The position numbers and the translations under genes are program-made. The notes beneath the pieces were generated by a model. The model had not been told where the DNA came from and did not search any database. It saw only the letters and a list, made by a program, of their open reading frames with translations. A stretch of 52,476 nt of DNA from Candidatus Scalindua sp. (GTDB lineage: Bacteria > Planctomycetota > Brocadiia > Brocadiales > Scalinduaceae): contig JAIQZR010000185.1 of NCBI GenBank assembly GCA_021777035.1, forward strand, positions 1-52,476, given 5' to 3'. Shown piece by piece: positions 36,314 to 44,439 of the stretch; position 1 is the first letter of the stretch; each line of letters begins with the position of its first letter.

Positions 36314-38313
36314 TGAACAGAACGATGCGGGCAATCATCGGAGTTATTCTTATATTGGTAATTATGTTCAGTGCTATAAGTATTTGCCAGAATCTAGGCA
36401 ATCCAATTAAGGTTGATGTGACGGAACAGAATCTCTATACGCTTTCAGATGGTACCAAGAGTATATTATCCAAACTAAATCAACCAGTCAGAGTAAAACT
36501 CTATTACGCAAAAACCGCTGCCCTGAAGGGGTCTGATCAGATACAATATTTCAACAACTATTATCAGTTTGTTAAGTCATTGCTGGATGAGTATGTTTCT
36601 GCTGCAAAAGGTATGATTGATTTGGAGATAATAGATCCACGGCCATTCTCAGAAGAAGAGGTGCAGGCATTGAGATATGGTTTACAAAGATTTCCAATAA
36701 CAGATGAGGAGAGTTTCTTTTTCGGGCTTGTGGTTCAGACACAATTTGGGGTAGAAAAGACGATTCCATTGTTTTCTCCTGATAGGCAGAATTTTGTTGA
36801 GTACGACATAAGCTATTTAATAGATACTGCAATAACACGTCAGAAGACAAAAATAGGTGTTTTAAGTTCACTGCCCGTAATGGGTAGTAACGTAAGTGGA
36901 TATATGGCTCAAATGATGCAAATGCAGGGACAGAGGCCTGAACCTGCCTGGACAGTCATTGAACATCTGCGCAAACAATACGAAGTTAATAGAATTGCCG
37001 CTGATGCGGACGAGATAAAGGATGTTGATATTTTACTGGTTATTCATCCAAAAGATTTACCGGAAAAGACCCTGTTTGCGATTGATCAGTTTGTGCTTAA
37101 AGGTGGAAGGGCAGTGGTTTGTGTTGACCCTCACTGTTTCGCAGAAAAACCGGATCAAATGGCTATGCAGAGCGGAGTACCGCCTTCACAGAGTTCTGAC
37201 TTGAATCTCCTTTTGCGTAATTGGGGAGTAGAAATGCCCCAAAGGACTTTTGCCGGAGATCGTAATCTTGCATTAAAGGCGTCTATAATGGCAAACCAAA
37301 GACCGGAAAGGATAATAGGTTTTCTTGGCCTGACGTCACGATGCTTTAATCCTGAAAGTGTAATTACCGCAGATCTGAATCAAGTCAGAATGCTATTTCC
37401 TGGTGTACTGAATGAAACCGATAATTCAGGAGAAAAAGATGATGACGCAAAGATTGACCGGAGACCACTACTGGTGACAACAGAGAGAGGCAACAGCTGG
37501 ACAACCAGCAGTCCATATGAATTAATGATGCCAAACCCATCACAACTAATGAGTAAGTTTGTAGATGGCACAAAGCCGGTAACTATGGGCTATTTGCTTA
37601 CCGGTAAGTTTAAGAGTAGTTTCCCAGATGGCATTGAGGTTGAGGAAGAGATAGAGGCAAGTGAGGAAGGAGCTAAATCAGGACCTGACGGTTCAAGCGA
37701 GGAAAATAAAACTGCCAAAAAGAAAGTTACAGGCATAAAAGAAGCGACTGAAGACTGTACAGTTGCGATTTTCTCAGACGTTGATTTTATAAGTGATATG
37801 GTTGCTTATCAAAGGACTTTTATTGGAAGCATGGCTATCGGAGATAACGGAACCTTAATGTTGAATACAATCGATGAATTGAGAGGCTCGAGTGACTTGA
37901 TCTCTATCAGGTCACGAGGCAATATGAAAAGACCATTTATAGTTGTTGATAGTATTGAAAAACAGGCAGAAAGAGAAACAGCCAATGAAGAAGCCAGAAT
38001 TAATGCAGAAATAGTAGGCTTCCAAGACGAACTGAACACCATTATCTCAACTGCAAAAGAAGGTGATGAAGAAATTATAGGAAGTTCTATTTTGCAGAAG
38101 AAAAAAGACCTCGAAATTAAATTGCATGAAGCCCAACGCAAGCTACGTAATGTTAAGATGAAGAGACGGGAAAGGATTGAAAGTCTTGGTAATAAACTCA
38201 GGAATTTCAATATGTTGGTGACTCCGGCAATTATCCTCATAATTGCCATAGTTTTAGGCATACGCAGGTCAATAAGAAAAAGGCATTATATTAGTCATGC
38301 AAGTGATGCATAA
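36313..38313 (+). CDS. gldG: GldG-like auxiliary component of ABC system
   Basis: A 666-residue protein with one N-terminal helix (AIIGVILILVIMFSAISI), a GldG/IFT52-like extracytoplasmic region (VDVTEQNLYTLSDGTKSILS, LNQPVRVKLYY), a middle ABC_transp_aux segment (VDILLVIHPKDLPEKTLFAI, GGRAVVCVDPHC) and a C-terminal coiled coil (about 560-635) before a second helix (LVTPAIILIIAIVLGI). This topology puts the bulk outside the membrane, next to the permease. It is often fused to or adjacent to the permease. Its function is unclear outside gliding bacteria. Confidence 0.85.
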   Translation: MNRTMRAIIGVILILVIMFSAISICQNLGNPIKVDVTEQNLYTLSDGTKSILSKLNQPVRVKLYYAKTAALKGSDQIQYFNNYYQFVKSLLDEYVSAAKGMIDLEIIDPRPFSEEEVQALRYGLQRFPITDEESFFFGLVVQTQFGVEKTIPLFSPDRQNFVEYDISYLIDTAITRQKTKIGVLSSLPVMGSNVSGYMAQMMQMQGQRPEPAWTVIEHLRKQYEVNRIAADADEIKDVDILLVIHPKDLPEKTLFAIDQFVLKGGRAVVCVDPHCFAEKPDQMAMQSGVPPSQSSDLNLLLRNWGVEMPQRTFAGDRNLALKASIMANQRPERIIGFLGLTSRCFNPESVITADLNQVRMLFPGVLNETDNSGEKDDDAKIDRRPLLVTTERGNSWTTSSPYELMMPNPSQLMSKFVDGTKPVTMGYLLTGKFKSSFPDGIEVEEEIEASEEGAKSGPDGSSEENKTAKKKVTGIKEATEDCTVAIFSDVDFISDMVAYQRTFIGSMAIGDNGTLMLNTIDELRGSSDLISIRSRGNMKRPFIVVDSIEKQAERETANEEARINAEIVGFQDELNTIISTAKEGDEEIIGSSILQKKKDLEIKLHEAQRKLRNVKMKRRERIESLGNKLRNFNMLVTPAIILIIAIVLGIRRSIRKRHYISHASDA

Positions 38314-38358
38314 AACAAGGCCGCAAAATCAACATTGCATTGATTGAAGGACATGTTA

Positions 38359-39435
38359 ATGAGTAATAAAAAACTTATAATATTAGGCATTATAACGATA
38401 TGTATGGTAGCTTGGGCAATAGTTCAAGCTAACTTATCTAACAGGACCAGGAGTTCAATTGAGACATCAGCCTATCTTATCCAGGGACTGGATCCTTCTA
38501 GTATAAATTCTATAAGCTTGGGGACAGGCGATAAAAAGGTTACTTTAAAGCGTAGTGGTAGTCACTTTGTTGTTGTTAACAAGGACAACTACCCTGCAGA
38601 ATCAACAGATATAAACAACCTTATCTCCTCATGTATGGACATAAAGACCGAAGAGCTCTTTACAAACAATCCTTCAAACCATGTAGATCTTGGTGTGACT
38701 GAGGATAAAGCTGACCGCATAATAAAATTCTTTAAAAAGGATTCAGAGTTGCTGGTTGGTGTTATTTTAGGTAAGAATAGAGACCAGGGACGTGGAACAT
38801 TTGTCAGGGTGGTTCCGGGTAACAAAGTCTACGTTACCTTTGATAGACCCTGGATTAAAAATCAGGCAATGAATTATATTAATAGAGATATGGTTACTGT
38901 GGACCGAAAAGATATTGAATCTGTAACAGTCAGCTCATCAAGTGGATCTTATAAACTTAAATCCGGAGATGATGGAGAAGGAGTTCTTTTGGATAACCTT
39001 CCAACAGGTAAAAAGTTAAAGACTAGCGAAGCTGAGAACGTATTTACCGCGTTAAATAATTTAACGTTTGAAGATGTAATAAAAAATCCTGTTGCTGACG
39101 CGGGGTTGGTTTTTGATAAAAAATATGTTTGCAACATGAAGGACTCAACTGTTTATACAATAAAGATTGCGCAAAAAGATGATAAATCGTTTATAAAATG
39201 TAATGCCGAGTTTACAGACAAGACTCCAGTTACAAAGGAGCAGGGTGTAGTTGAGACTGAAGAGGAGCTAAAGAAGAAAGAAGTAAAACTTCTTGCCCGG
39301 GAAAAAGTGCAAAAGATGTCAGCAAGACACAAAAACTGGATCTATGAGATTGCTGAATATGATGCAAAGAACCTTACGAAACAACTTTCCGAGCTGTTTG
39401 AGGAGGAAGCGAAAGAGAATATCGGGACGGAATAG
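38359..39435 (+). CDS. DUF4340 domain protein
   Basis: 358 residues from ATG 38359, chosen because GAAGG lies eight bases upstream; a TTG at 38344 gives a longer form. One N-terminal helix (LIILGIITICMVAWAIVQA) is followed by a repetitive beta-rich region (INSISLGTGDKKVTLKRSG, LFTNNPSNHVDLGVTEDKAD) typical of DUF4340. The C-terminal part is charged. DUF4340 proteins regularly complete the GldA/permease/GldG operon. It is anchored in the membrane with the domain outside. Role unknown. Confidence 0.8.
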   Translation: MSNKKLIILGIITICMVAWAIVQANLSNRTRSSIETSAYLIQGLDPSSINSISLGTGDKKVTLKRSGSHFVVVNKDNYPAESTDINNLISSCMDIKTEELFTNNPSNHVDLGVTEDKADRIIKFFKKDSELLVGVILGKNRDQGRGTFVRVVPGNKVYVTFDRPWIKNQAMNYINRDMVTVDRKDIESVTVSSSSGSYKLKSGDDGEGVLLDNLPTGKKLKTSEAENVFTALNNLTFEDVIKNPVADAGLVFDKKYVCNMKDSTVYTIKIAQKDDKSFIKCNAEFTDKTPVTKEQGVVETEEELKKKEVKLLAREKVQKMSARHKNWIYEIAEYDAKNLTKQLSELFEEEAKENIGTE

Positions 39436-39735
39436 ATATACTTTTTGTACTCGCTCAATAGTCCGTCTTACCATTATTAATAACCAAACATCACCGGTTG
39501 AAATGAGGGATTGAGACCCGCAGTGTAGATGAAGTGTTGAAGTAAACTTTATTCTTAAAAAATCTTTCTTTACATAATACCAGAATATGATACCTTCCTT
39601 TCTATTGACAAGTTTATGGGGTAGCTATGTGCTATAGCTAACCATGTTTGTCTACTCATGATATTTGCATTTTCTCATTGAACTGAGTGATGAATATCTG
39701 TATCTCTACGTTATTAACTGTAAAGTGGTGCCAAA
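39436..39735. other. Intergenic region, no feature seen
   Basis: 300 bp between the DUF4340 gene and the pentapeptide-repeat gene. No ORF, hairpin or promoter could be supported. Confidence 0.4.
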
Positions 39736-40761
39736 ATGAAGATAAACAATTCAAGAAAGAGTTCCTTTATTGTCGGTTTCGGGATTGGTTTGTGTACCGT
39801 TTTCGGGCTGTCAGTTGCACGCGCGGGGGAGGTTGTCTTACACAAGAGTGTTGCTGTGAAAGGGCAGACAGTCGCACTGCAGGAAAATGAGATCGGGTAC
39901 GACGAGGAGAAGCTGAAGAGAAGGCTGGGAGTTAAATCGTTAAGAGGGGCGGACTTATCAGGAGCCGATTTGCGGTGGCTCTATCTGCAGGAGGCGAACC
40001 TGGTGCGGGCGAACCTGCAGGGGGCAAATCTTAAGGGGGCGAACCTTCGAAATGCAAATCTGCAAGGGGCTGATTTACGCGGAGCAAATCTTTCCGGGGT
40101 AAACATGGAAGATGTAGATTTGCGGGGGGCAGATCTGACCGGCATCCAAAATCTTACTATCAAGCAGATTACCGCAACCCTCTATGATAAGGAGACAAAG
40201 TTTCCGGATGGAATAACATTCGAGGATGTACCCAAACACAACAGGGATAGCCTGAAGAGAGCCTTGGGTGTTAAAATGCTGGAGGGGGTAGACGCGAAAG
40301 GAATGATTTTACGGTGGGGAGACTTTGCAGGCGCGGAGATGCCGTGGTCATCCTTTCAGAAGGCTGACCTTACAGGAGCAAATTTATCACAGACGAATTT
40401 GTCAGCGGCGAACCTGCGTGATGCAAATCTTTTGGAGGCGGACTTGCAAAAGGCAAACCTGAAGAATGCGAGCCTGCAGGGAGCGAACTTCATGCAGTCA
40501 AATCTACAAGGAGCGGATTTGACATGCGCAAACCTGCAAGGTGTGAACCTGTCAGGTGCAGATCTGCAGAAAGCAAAACTGTCAGCAGCGAATTTGACCG
40601 GAGCAAACCTGTCAGGAGTGGATTTGCGTGGTGTGGATTTGCGCGGAGCCGATCTACGGGAAGTGAAAAACATAACGATAGAGCAGCTTGCACAGGCCAT
40701 CGTTGATATACGCACTCGCCTGCCGGAAGGCATAACCTTCAAACAGATAAAACAACATTAA
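39736..40761 (+). CDS. Exported pentapeptide-repeat protein, two-module
   Basis: 341 residues. The signal peptide (FIVGFGIGLCTVFGLSVARA) suggests export. The rest is two copies of one module. Each starts LKRRLGVKSLRGADL / LKRALGVKMLEGVDA, carries a run of A(D/N)LXX pentapeptides (right-handed beta-helix), and ends NLTIKQITATLYD...FPDGITF / NITIEQLAQAIVD...LPEGITF. Pentapeptide proteins can mimic DNA or serve as scaffolds, but an exported one is less usual. Function unknown. The SD is weak. Confidence 0.88.
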   Translation: MKINNSRKSSFIVGFGIGLCTVFGLSVARAGEVVLHKSVAVKGQTVALQENEIGYDEEKLKRRLGVKSLRGADLSGADLRWLYLQEANLVRANLQGANLKGANLRNANLQGADLRGANLSGVNMEDVDLRGADLTGIQNLTIKQITATLYDKETKFPDGITFEDVPKHNRDSLKRALGVKMLEGVDAKGMILRWGDFAGAEMPWSSFQKADLTGANLSQTNLSAANLRDANLLEADLQKANLKNASLQGANFMQSNLQGADLTCANLQGVNLSGADLQKAKLSAANLTGANLSGVDLRGVDLRGADLREVKNITIEQLAQAIVDIRTRLPEGITFKQIKQH

Positions 40762-40938
40762 GTTGTTGTGATACCGGAATCATTGTAAACAAATGTGTCA
40801 GTGATTATCCCAATGCAACTTCAATTATCATCTTCCCTATGCGCTGGATCTGCTTAGCGATTATAGCGTCACCTGTCAGATAATTATCCCCAGAACTCAT
40901 TTTGCAGGTTTTCTTTTTTTATCTCTATGGGTTAAATT

Positions 40939-41001
40939 CCCCGCAGTTTGCTGCGAGAGATAAAGCATTCAAATGTAATGTCTCGTCAACTTGCTGCGGG
41001 G
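40939..41001. repeat. GC-clamped inverted repeat
   Basis: CCCCGCAG (40939-40946) and CTGCGGGG (40994-41001), extended by AAA/TTT outside and CGAGA/TCTCG inside, form a long imperfect hairpin in the gap after the pentapeptide gene. It stands out against the AT-rich surroundings and could be a transcription terminator or a mobile palindromic repeat. Confidence 0.6.
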
Positions 41002-41071
41002 TAGTTTATTTAGTTCTTACTTTACAGGAACAAACTTAAGCCGGGATATGTTTACATCATTAGGGAGTGTG

Positions 41072-41084
41072 TGCAATAATTGCA
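41072..41084. promoter_or_regulatory. Candidate MarR operator
   Basis: TGCAATAATTGCA is a 6-bp-arm palindrome with a 1-bp spacer, 18 bp upstream of the MarR GTG start. MarR proteins usually bind such short palindromes over their own promoters. Not proven. Confidence 0.45.
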
Positions 41085-41102
41085 GAGTGAAAGGAATAAA
41101 TA

Positions 41103-41549
41103 GTGAAGAGTGGATCTCATAACGGAGATATCTGTGAGTTGATGAATGAGGTATTAAAAAGCATTATCCTTTTGAATAAGGAAATTGAATCGCATTTTCA
41201 TATGTCATCTGCCAGGATTCTGACACTACTTGCATTTACTGAGAGAAAAATTATGCGAATGAATGAGTTAAGTGGGGCAATGTCTTTAATGGCAAGTACA
41301 TCGACACGCATGGTTGACACCCTTGTCGGGGGTGGATTTGTAGAAAGAGGCCATGATAAATTAGACAGAAGGCTGGTAACCGTGGAACTCACTGCCAAGG
41401 GTAAGAAAGTAGCAAAAGATATTAAAGCATTCAGGAATAGATATTTTGATTCAATTAAAGACAAAGTTAAAGAAGATGGAAAGGAAGAAATGATAATGTC
41501 TTTAAAGACGTTAATAGGTGCTTTTGCGAATTTCAAATCACAACTATGA
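41103..41549 (+). CDS. MarR-family transcriptional regulator
   Basis: 148 residues, GTG start with AAAGGA upstream. The winged helix-turn-helix spans about 35-110: FHMSSARILTLLAFTERKIM, MNELSGAMSLMASTSTRMVD (recognition helix), and the wing GFVERGHDKLDRRLVTVELT. Outer helices form the dimer. It would repress the hsp20 pair that starts 67 bp downstream, and probably itself through the palindrome at 41072. The ligand is unknown. This second hsp20 pair therefore appears to be controlled differently from the sigma-54 pair. Confidence 0.87.
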   Translation: MKSGSHNGDICELMNEVLKSIILLNKEIESHFHMSSARILTLLAFTERKIMRMNELSGAMSLMASTSTRMVDTLVGGGFVERGHDKLDRRLVTVELTAKGKKVAKDIKAFRNRYFDSIKDKVKEDGKEEMIMSLKTLIGAFANFKSQL

Positions 41550-41616
41550 TATTAAAAATGGAGAATTATTGATTTAGTCTACTTTTTAACATTGAAATTT
41601 TTCAAAGGAGGGCTTT

Positions 41617-42039
41617 ATGTTATCGTTATCAAACACACTGGATTCACTTCTGGCGCTTCAGGAAGCAATGGATATTGCTCAAGATACCGGTTATTTTGAA
41701 GGTGCGACAACAAACAGAGGGGTTTACCCACCAGTTAATATATTTGAAAAAGGGGGAGATCTGGTTCTTATCGCTGAATTGCCTGGAATAAAAAAAGAGG
41801 ATTTGCAGTTGCAGGTAAAAGATAATACCGTGCGGATTGCAGGAGAGCGGGAGATTAACTATGGAGAAAAAACTAGTTATCATCGTATAGAACGTAACTC
41901 TTCAAAATTCGACAGAACTCTAAAACTGCCAATTAGTGTAGAAGCGGATAAGGTAAAAGCAGAGTATAACGAGGGAATTCTGGTGATTTCCCTGCCCCGC
42001 GCAGAAGCTGACAAACCCAGACGAATTGCTATTCAATAA
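41617..42039 (+). CDS. Small heat-shock protein Hsp20 (class A of pair 2)
   Basis: A 140-residue paralogue of the protein at 28566, with most residues identical from PPVNIFEK onwards (VLIAELPGIKKEDLQLQV, SYHRIERNSSKFDRTLKLP). The alpha-crystallin domain is complete and IAI near the end is the I-x-I anchor. The N-termini differ more (DSLLALQEAMDIAQDTGYFE). AAAGGAGGG is a strong SD. It starts 67 bp after the MarR gene, with no sigma-54 promoter. It probably arose by duplication of the two-gene cassette. Confidence 0.95.
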   Translation: MLSLSNTLDSLLALQEAMDIAQDTGYFEGATTNRGVYPPVNIFEKGGDLVLIAELPGIKKEDLQLQVKDNTVRIAGEREINYGEKTSYHRIERNSSKFDRTLKLPISVEADKVKAEYNEGILVISLPRAEADKPRRIAIQ

Positions 42040-42060
42040 TCTTTAAGAAAGGTGGATGCT

Positions 42061-42471
42061 ATGGATAAAAAAACCAGCGAAGTGAAGACGGTTAAAGATC
42101 AGAAAGTTAAAAAAAGTGAGTTTACCGGAGAGAAAACAGTTGCTGGGAAATATTATGTTCCTCTCACTGATATTGTTGAGACAGAGAAGAGTCTCGTTGT
42201 TACTATGGATATACCGGGTGTCAAAAAAGAGAATATCCATGTCAAGCTGGAGGATAATGTTCTGGAGGTTGATGGTCAAATCGATTATTCGCCGTATAAT
42301 GATCTTAATCCCGTGTACACGGAATATAATGTGGGGCATTTTGCGCGGAAATTTTCTGTATCAAACGAAATTGACACCGGAAATATAGACGCAAATCTCT
42401 CTGATGGTGTATTGACACTAACATTACCAAAGGCACAGGAAGTACAACCGAGGAAAATTAAAGTTAATTAA
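42061..42471 (+). CDS. Small heat-shock protein Hsp20 (class B of pair 2)
   Basis: 136 residues from ATG 42061; GTG 42052 would add three. AAAGGTGG spacing favours the ATG. It is a paralogue of the protein at 29006, keeping the class-marker YNDLNPVYTEYNVGHFARKF and TDIVETEKSLVVTMDIPGVK. The C-terminal I-x-I is changed to IKV. It starts 21 bp after its partner. The REP-like element begins at the base after its stop codon, so that element lies in the 3' UTR and may protect the transcript. Confidence 0.93.
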   Translation: MDKKTSEVKTVKDQKVKKSEFTGEKTVAGKYYVPLTDIVETEKSLVVTMDIPGVKKENIHVKLEDNVLEVDGQIDYSPYNDLNPVYTEYNVGHFARKFSVSNEIDTGNIDANLSDGVLTLTLPKAQEVQPRKIKVN

Positions 42472-42598
42472 ATGCATAGGAAATTCAATGTTTGGTAGGA
42501 GCCGTCTCCCGACGGCGATCGTAAACGGTTAAATGCAATAATTCGGTCGCCAACGGGAGTTGGCTCCTACCGGCGTATTTATGCCGAAGACTTAACTT
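42472..42598 (+). repeat. REP/MITE-like palindromic element, copy 2
   Basis: Two hairpins: GGTAGGAGCCGTCTCCCGAC at about 42494-42513 followed by GGCGATCG, and the distal CGGTCGCCAACGGGAG, closing as TTGGCTCCTACC near 42571. Outer sequences CATAGGAAATTCAATGTTT and GCCGAAGACTTAACTT also match copy 1 in reverse. It abuts the hsp20 stop codon. Confidence 0.85.
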
Positions 42599-42647
42599 GG
42601 TGTATAGGAATTTCAAAATCGGCGCGTAACCTGCCCGAATAGGTACA

Positions 42648-42663
42648 GGCGGGGAAACCCGCC
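42648..42663. repeat. GC hairpin with GAAA tetraloop
   Basis: GGCGGG-GAAA-CCCGCC is a perfect 6-bp stem with a stable tetraloop, between REP-like copies 2 and 3. Confidence 0.6.
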
Positions 42664-42689
42664 ATACACACGTTGCATTTTCGCTGTAG

Positions 42690-42708
42690 GTCGGGTTTCT
42701 TACCCGAC
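42690..42708. repeat. GC hairpin GTCGGGT/ACCCGAC
   Basis: A 7-bp perfect stem with a 5-base loop, 26 bp after the previous hairpin, in the tract between REP-like copies. Together they form a hairpin-dense 3' region after the second hsp20 pair. Confidence 0.55.
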
Positions 42709-42751
42709 ATCATCATTGTCCGTATACCCATTTTATTTAAATGTAGAGTCT

Positions 42752-42866
42752 TTCAATGTTTGGTAGGAGCCGTCTCCTGACGGCGATCGTCGGGATTTTA
42801 CCCTAAGAATTCGGTCGCCAACGGGAGTTGGCTCCTACCTGTATATTTATGCCAAAGGCTTAACTT
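42752..42866 (+). repeat. REP/MITE-like palindromic element, copy 3
   Basis: Same orientation as copy 2. It has TTCAATGTTTGGTAGGAGCC, the arm GTCTCCTGACGGCGATCG, the second arm CGGTCGCCAACGGGAG, and GGCTCCTACC near 42839, then a diverged TTTATGCCAAAGGCTTAACTT. It lacks the CATAGGAAA outer part. Copies 2 and 3 flank about 150 bp with two extra hairpins, as in a BIME-type array. Confidence 0.85.
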
Positions 42867-43018
42867 GGTGTATTACGTACTTCTTCATGACACTTACATT
42901 ACAATGCCGGTACTATTAATATGTGCCGTGTATCGAATTTATGTAGTAAGAGTGGATAAAGAGAAATTATCATTTTGGAACTTATTAACAATTAATCTTA
43001 TCTAGGAAAGAGGGCCTC
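42867..43018. other. Leader of the di-haem cytochrome gene
   Basis: AT-rich gap after REP-like copy 3 with no ORF. The SD AAAGAGG lies just before the ATG. A promoter is expected but was not assigned. Confidence 0.35.
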
Positions 43019-44371
43019 ATGAAAAAAATAACAAGGAAGTATGTTTTGGTGGCAATTTCAATACTGGCTACTATACCAATTGTTTTAGGTGCGGTGCATG
43101 CGAAGGAAATGAGCATGCAGGAATCCAGTTATGCGCCTGTTATGATTACCAAATCATTCGATGCAGTCCGTGAAATGGATGTAGCAGAGAAGCCCGAAGT
43201 GATGAAGAAACACATGGCAATGCTTAATGAACGGTATGATTTATCAGGAAAAGCTGATCCGGTTGTGAAAATGTCTGGTGGCAAACCATTGCCTGTTGGC
43301 CCGACAGCAAAATTAAAGCGCGGTATGACCTGCGAGAGTTTAGGCGCAATGTCACCTGAAGAGATCAAGCAGAAGGGTGTGTTTCCGTATAGACCATTGC
43401 CTCATGTCAAACATTCTACCGGTGGTCTGGTCGTGGCTCCGATGCAATTGAAAACACATCCTGAGCTTGTTCGCTTTGATGTAGACTTTGACTTGCCGGA
43501 AGCTTTTTTACCGGAATTTCCACCGCCGCTCTACCTTATCTCCAGGCCTGATCTGGGAGATGTTTCCGGTGGAGAGGAGATAACGATCAACAATTACTAT
43601 GAAAAATTGAACGGTATTCTCACGCCGTTTCAGTTGGAGGGAATGCGCCTTCTGGTTACACCAGTGGCGCAGCAACAGTTCAATGTTACTGCAGACCGCA
43701 AGGCGGATATAGCGCAGGATGCTGTCTCCTGCTTTAGCTGTCACACTAATGGCCATACAAGCGGTGTCTTCCATCTTAATCCGGACAACCGTCCTCAGGA
43801 TACACGTTTCCGTATCGACACCGTAAGCTTGCGTGGAGTGAATATTCAGCATTTCCTCGGATCCAAGCGTTCTTTGCGTTCACTGGAGGATTTTAGTGAG
43901 GTTGAGGCAAAAACCGCTTATTTTGACGGTGACCCGGTTATCGCGTTGAAAAAGGGTGCACGACGCTTTACTCGAGAGGAGATAGCGGCTATGGCTGCAA
44001 TGCAGAACATGATAGCTTTTCCACCGGCCCCTAAACTGGATATTCAGGGTCGTCTGAATCCGCAGAAAGCTACAGAGTCAGAGATTCGAGGTGAAAAGGT
44101 TTTCACGATGGCGTGTGCCTCATGCCATCCGGCCCCATATTATACGGACAATCTGGCGCATGATCTTCAAGTGGAACGCTTCTACGATGGACGTGCCGAG
44201 GGGCTGATAAAGACCTTTGCATTGCGTGGAATCAAGGACTCTCCTCCATACATGCACGATGGAAGGTGTCTGACACTGGAGGATACGGTTGAGTTCTTCA
44301 ACATGATTCAAGGTCTAAAGCTGACAGTACAACAGAAAACAGATCTGGTCGCTTTCCTGAGAGCACTATAA
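43019..44371 (+). CDS. Di-haem cytochrome c, CcpA/MauG-like
   Basis: 450 residues: signal peptide (VLVAISILATIPIVLGAVHA), then two haem motifs, CFSCH at about residue 239 and CASCH at about 364. The first sits in SCFSCHTNGHTSGVFHLNPD. The C-terminal domain has PPYMHDGRCLTLEDTVEFF, as in the bacterial cytochrome c peroxidase family. Members reduce peroxide or oxidise protein or small substrates in the periplasm. It is longer than classic CcpA, with an N-terminal extension of about 150 residues. It ends before a strong hairpin. The substrate cannot be predicted. Confidence 0.87.
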   Translation: MKKITRKYVLVAISILATIPIVLGAVHAKEMSMQESSYAPVMITKSFDAVREMDVAEKPEVMKKHMAMLNERYDLSGKADPVVKMSGGKPLPVGPTAKLKRGMTCESLGAMSPEEIKQKGVFPYRPLPHVKHSTGGLVVAPMQLKTHPELVRFDVDFDLPEAFLPEFPPPLYLISRPDLGDVSGGEEITINNYYEKLNGILTPFQLEGMRLLVTPVAQQQFNVTADRKADIAQDAVSCFSCHTNGHTSGVFHLNPDNRPQDTRFRIDTVSLRGVNIQHFLGSKRSLRSLEDFSEVEAKTAYFDGDPVIALKKGARRFTREEIAAMAAMQNMIAFPPAPKLDIQGRLNPQKATESEIRGEKVFTMACASCHPAPYYTDNLAHDLQVERFYDGRAEGLIKTFALRGIKDSPPYMHDGRCLTLEDTVEFFNMIQGLKLTVQQKTDLVAFLRAL

Positions 44372-44392
44372 ACTAAGGGATTATATAATAAA

Positions 44393-44439
44393 AATAGCGT
44401 GTCAAGTCTGCCTAATATGGCAGGTCTTGACACGCTATT
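44393..44439 (+). terminator. Strong terminator hairpin
   Basis: AATAGCGTGTCAAG-T-CTGCC (44393-44412) pairs with GGCAG-GT-CTTGACACGCTATT (44419-44439), giving 14 + 5 bp arms with a small bulge and a 6-base loop. It lies 21 bp after the di-haem cytochrome stop. The long stem should end transcription even though the T-run is short. Confidence 0.8.

Noticed and set aside
39500..39530. CRISPR-repeat-like string (GGTTGAAATGAGGGATTGAGAC)
   Set aside because: Occurs once, with no second copy or regular spacing, and there is no cas gene nearby.
40356..40742. Long open frames on the minus strand opposite the pentapeptide gene
   Set aside because: They are rich in Arg, Ser, Phe and Ala in a repeating pattern because they are antisense to pentapeptide repeats. 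The + strand gene has a signal peptide and a domain.
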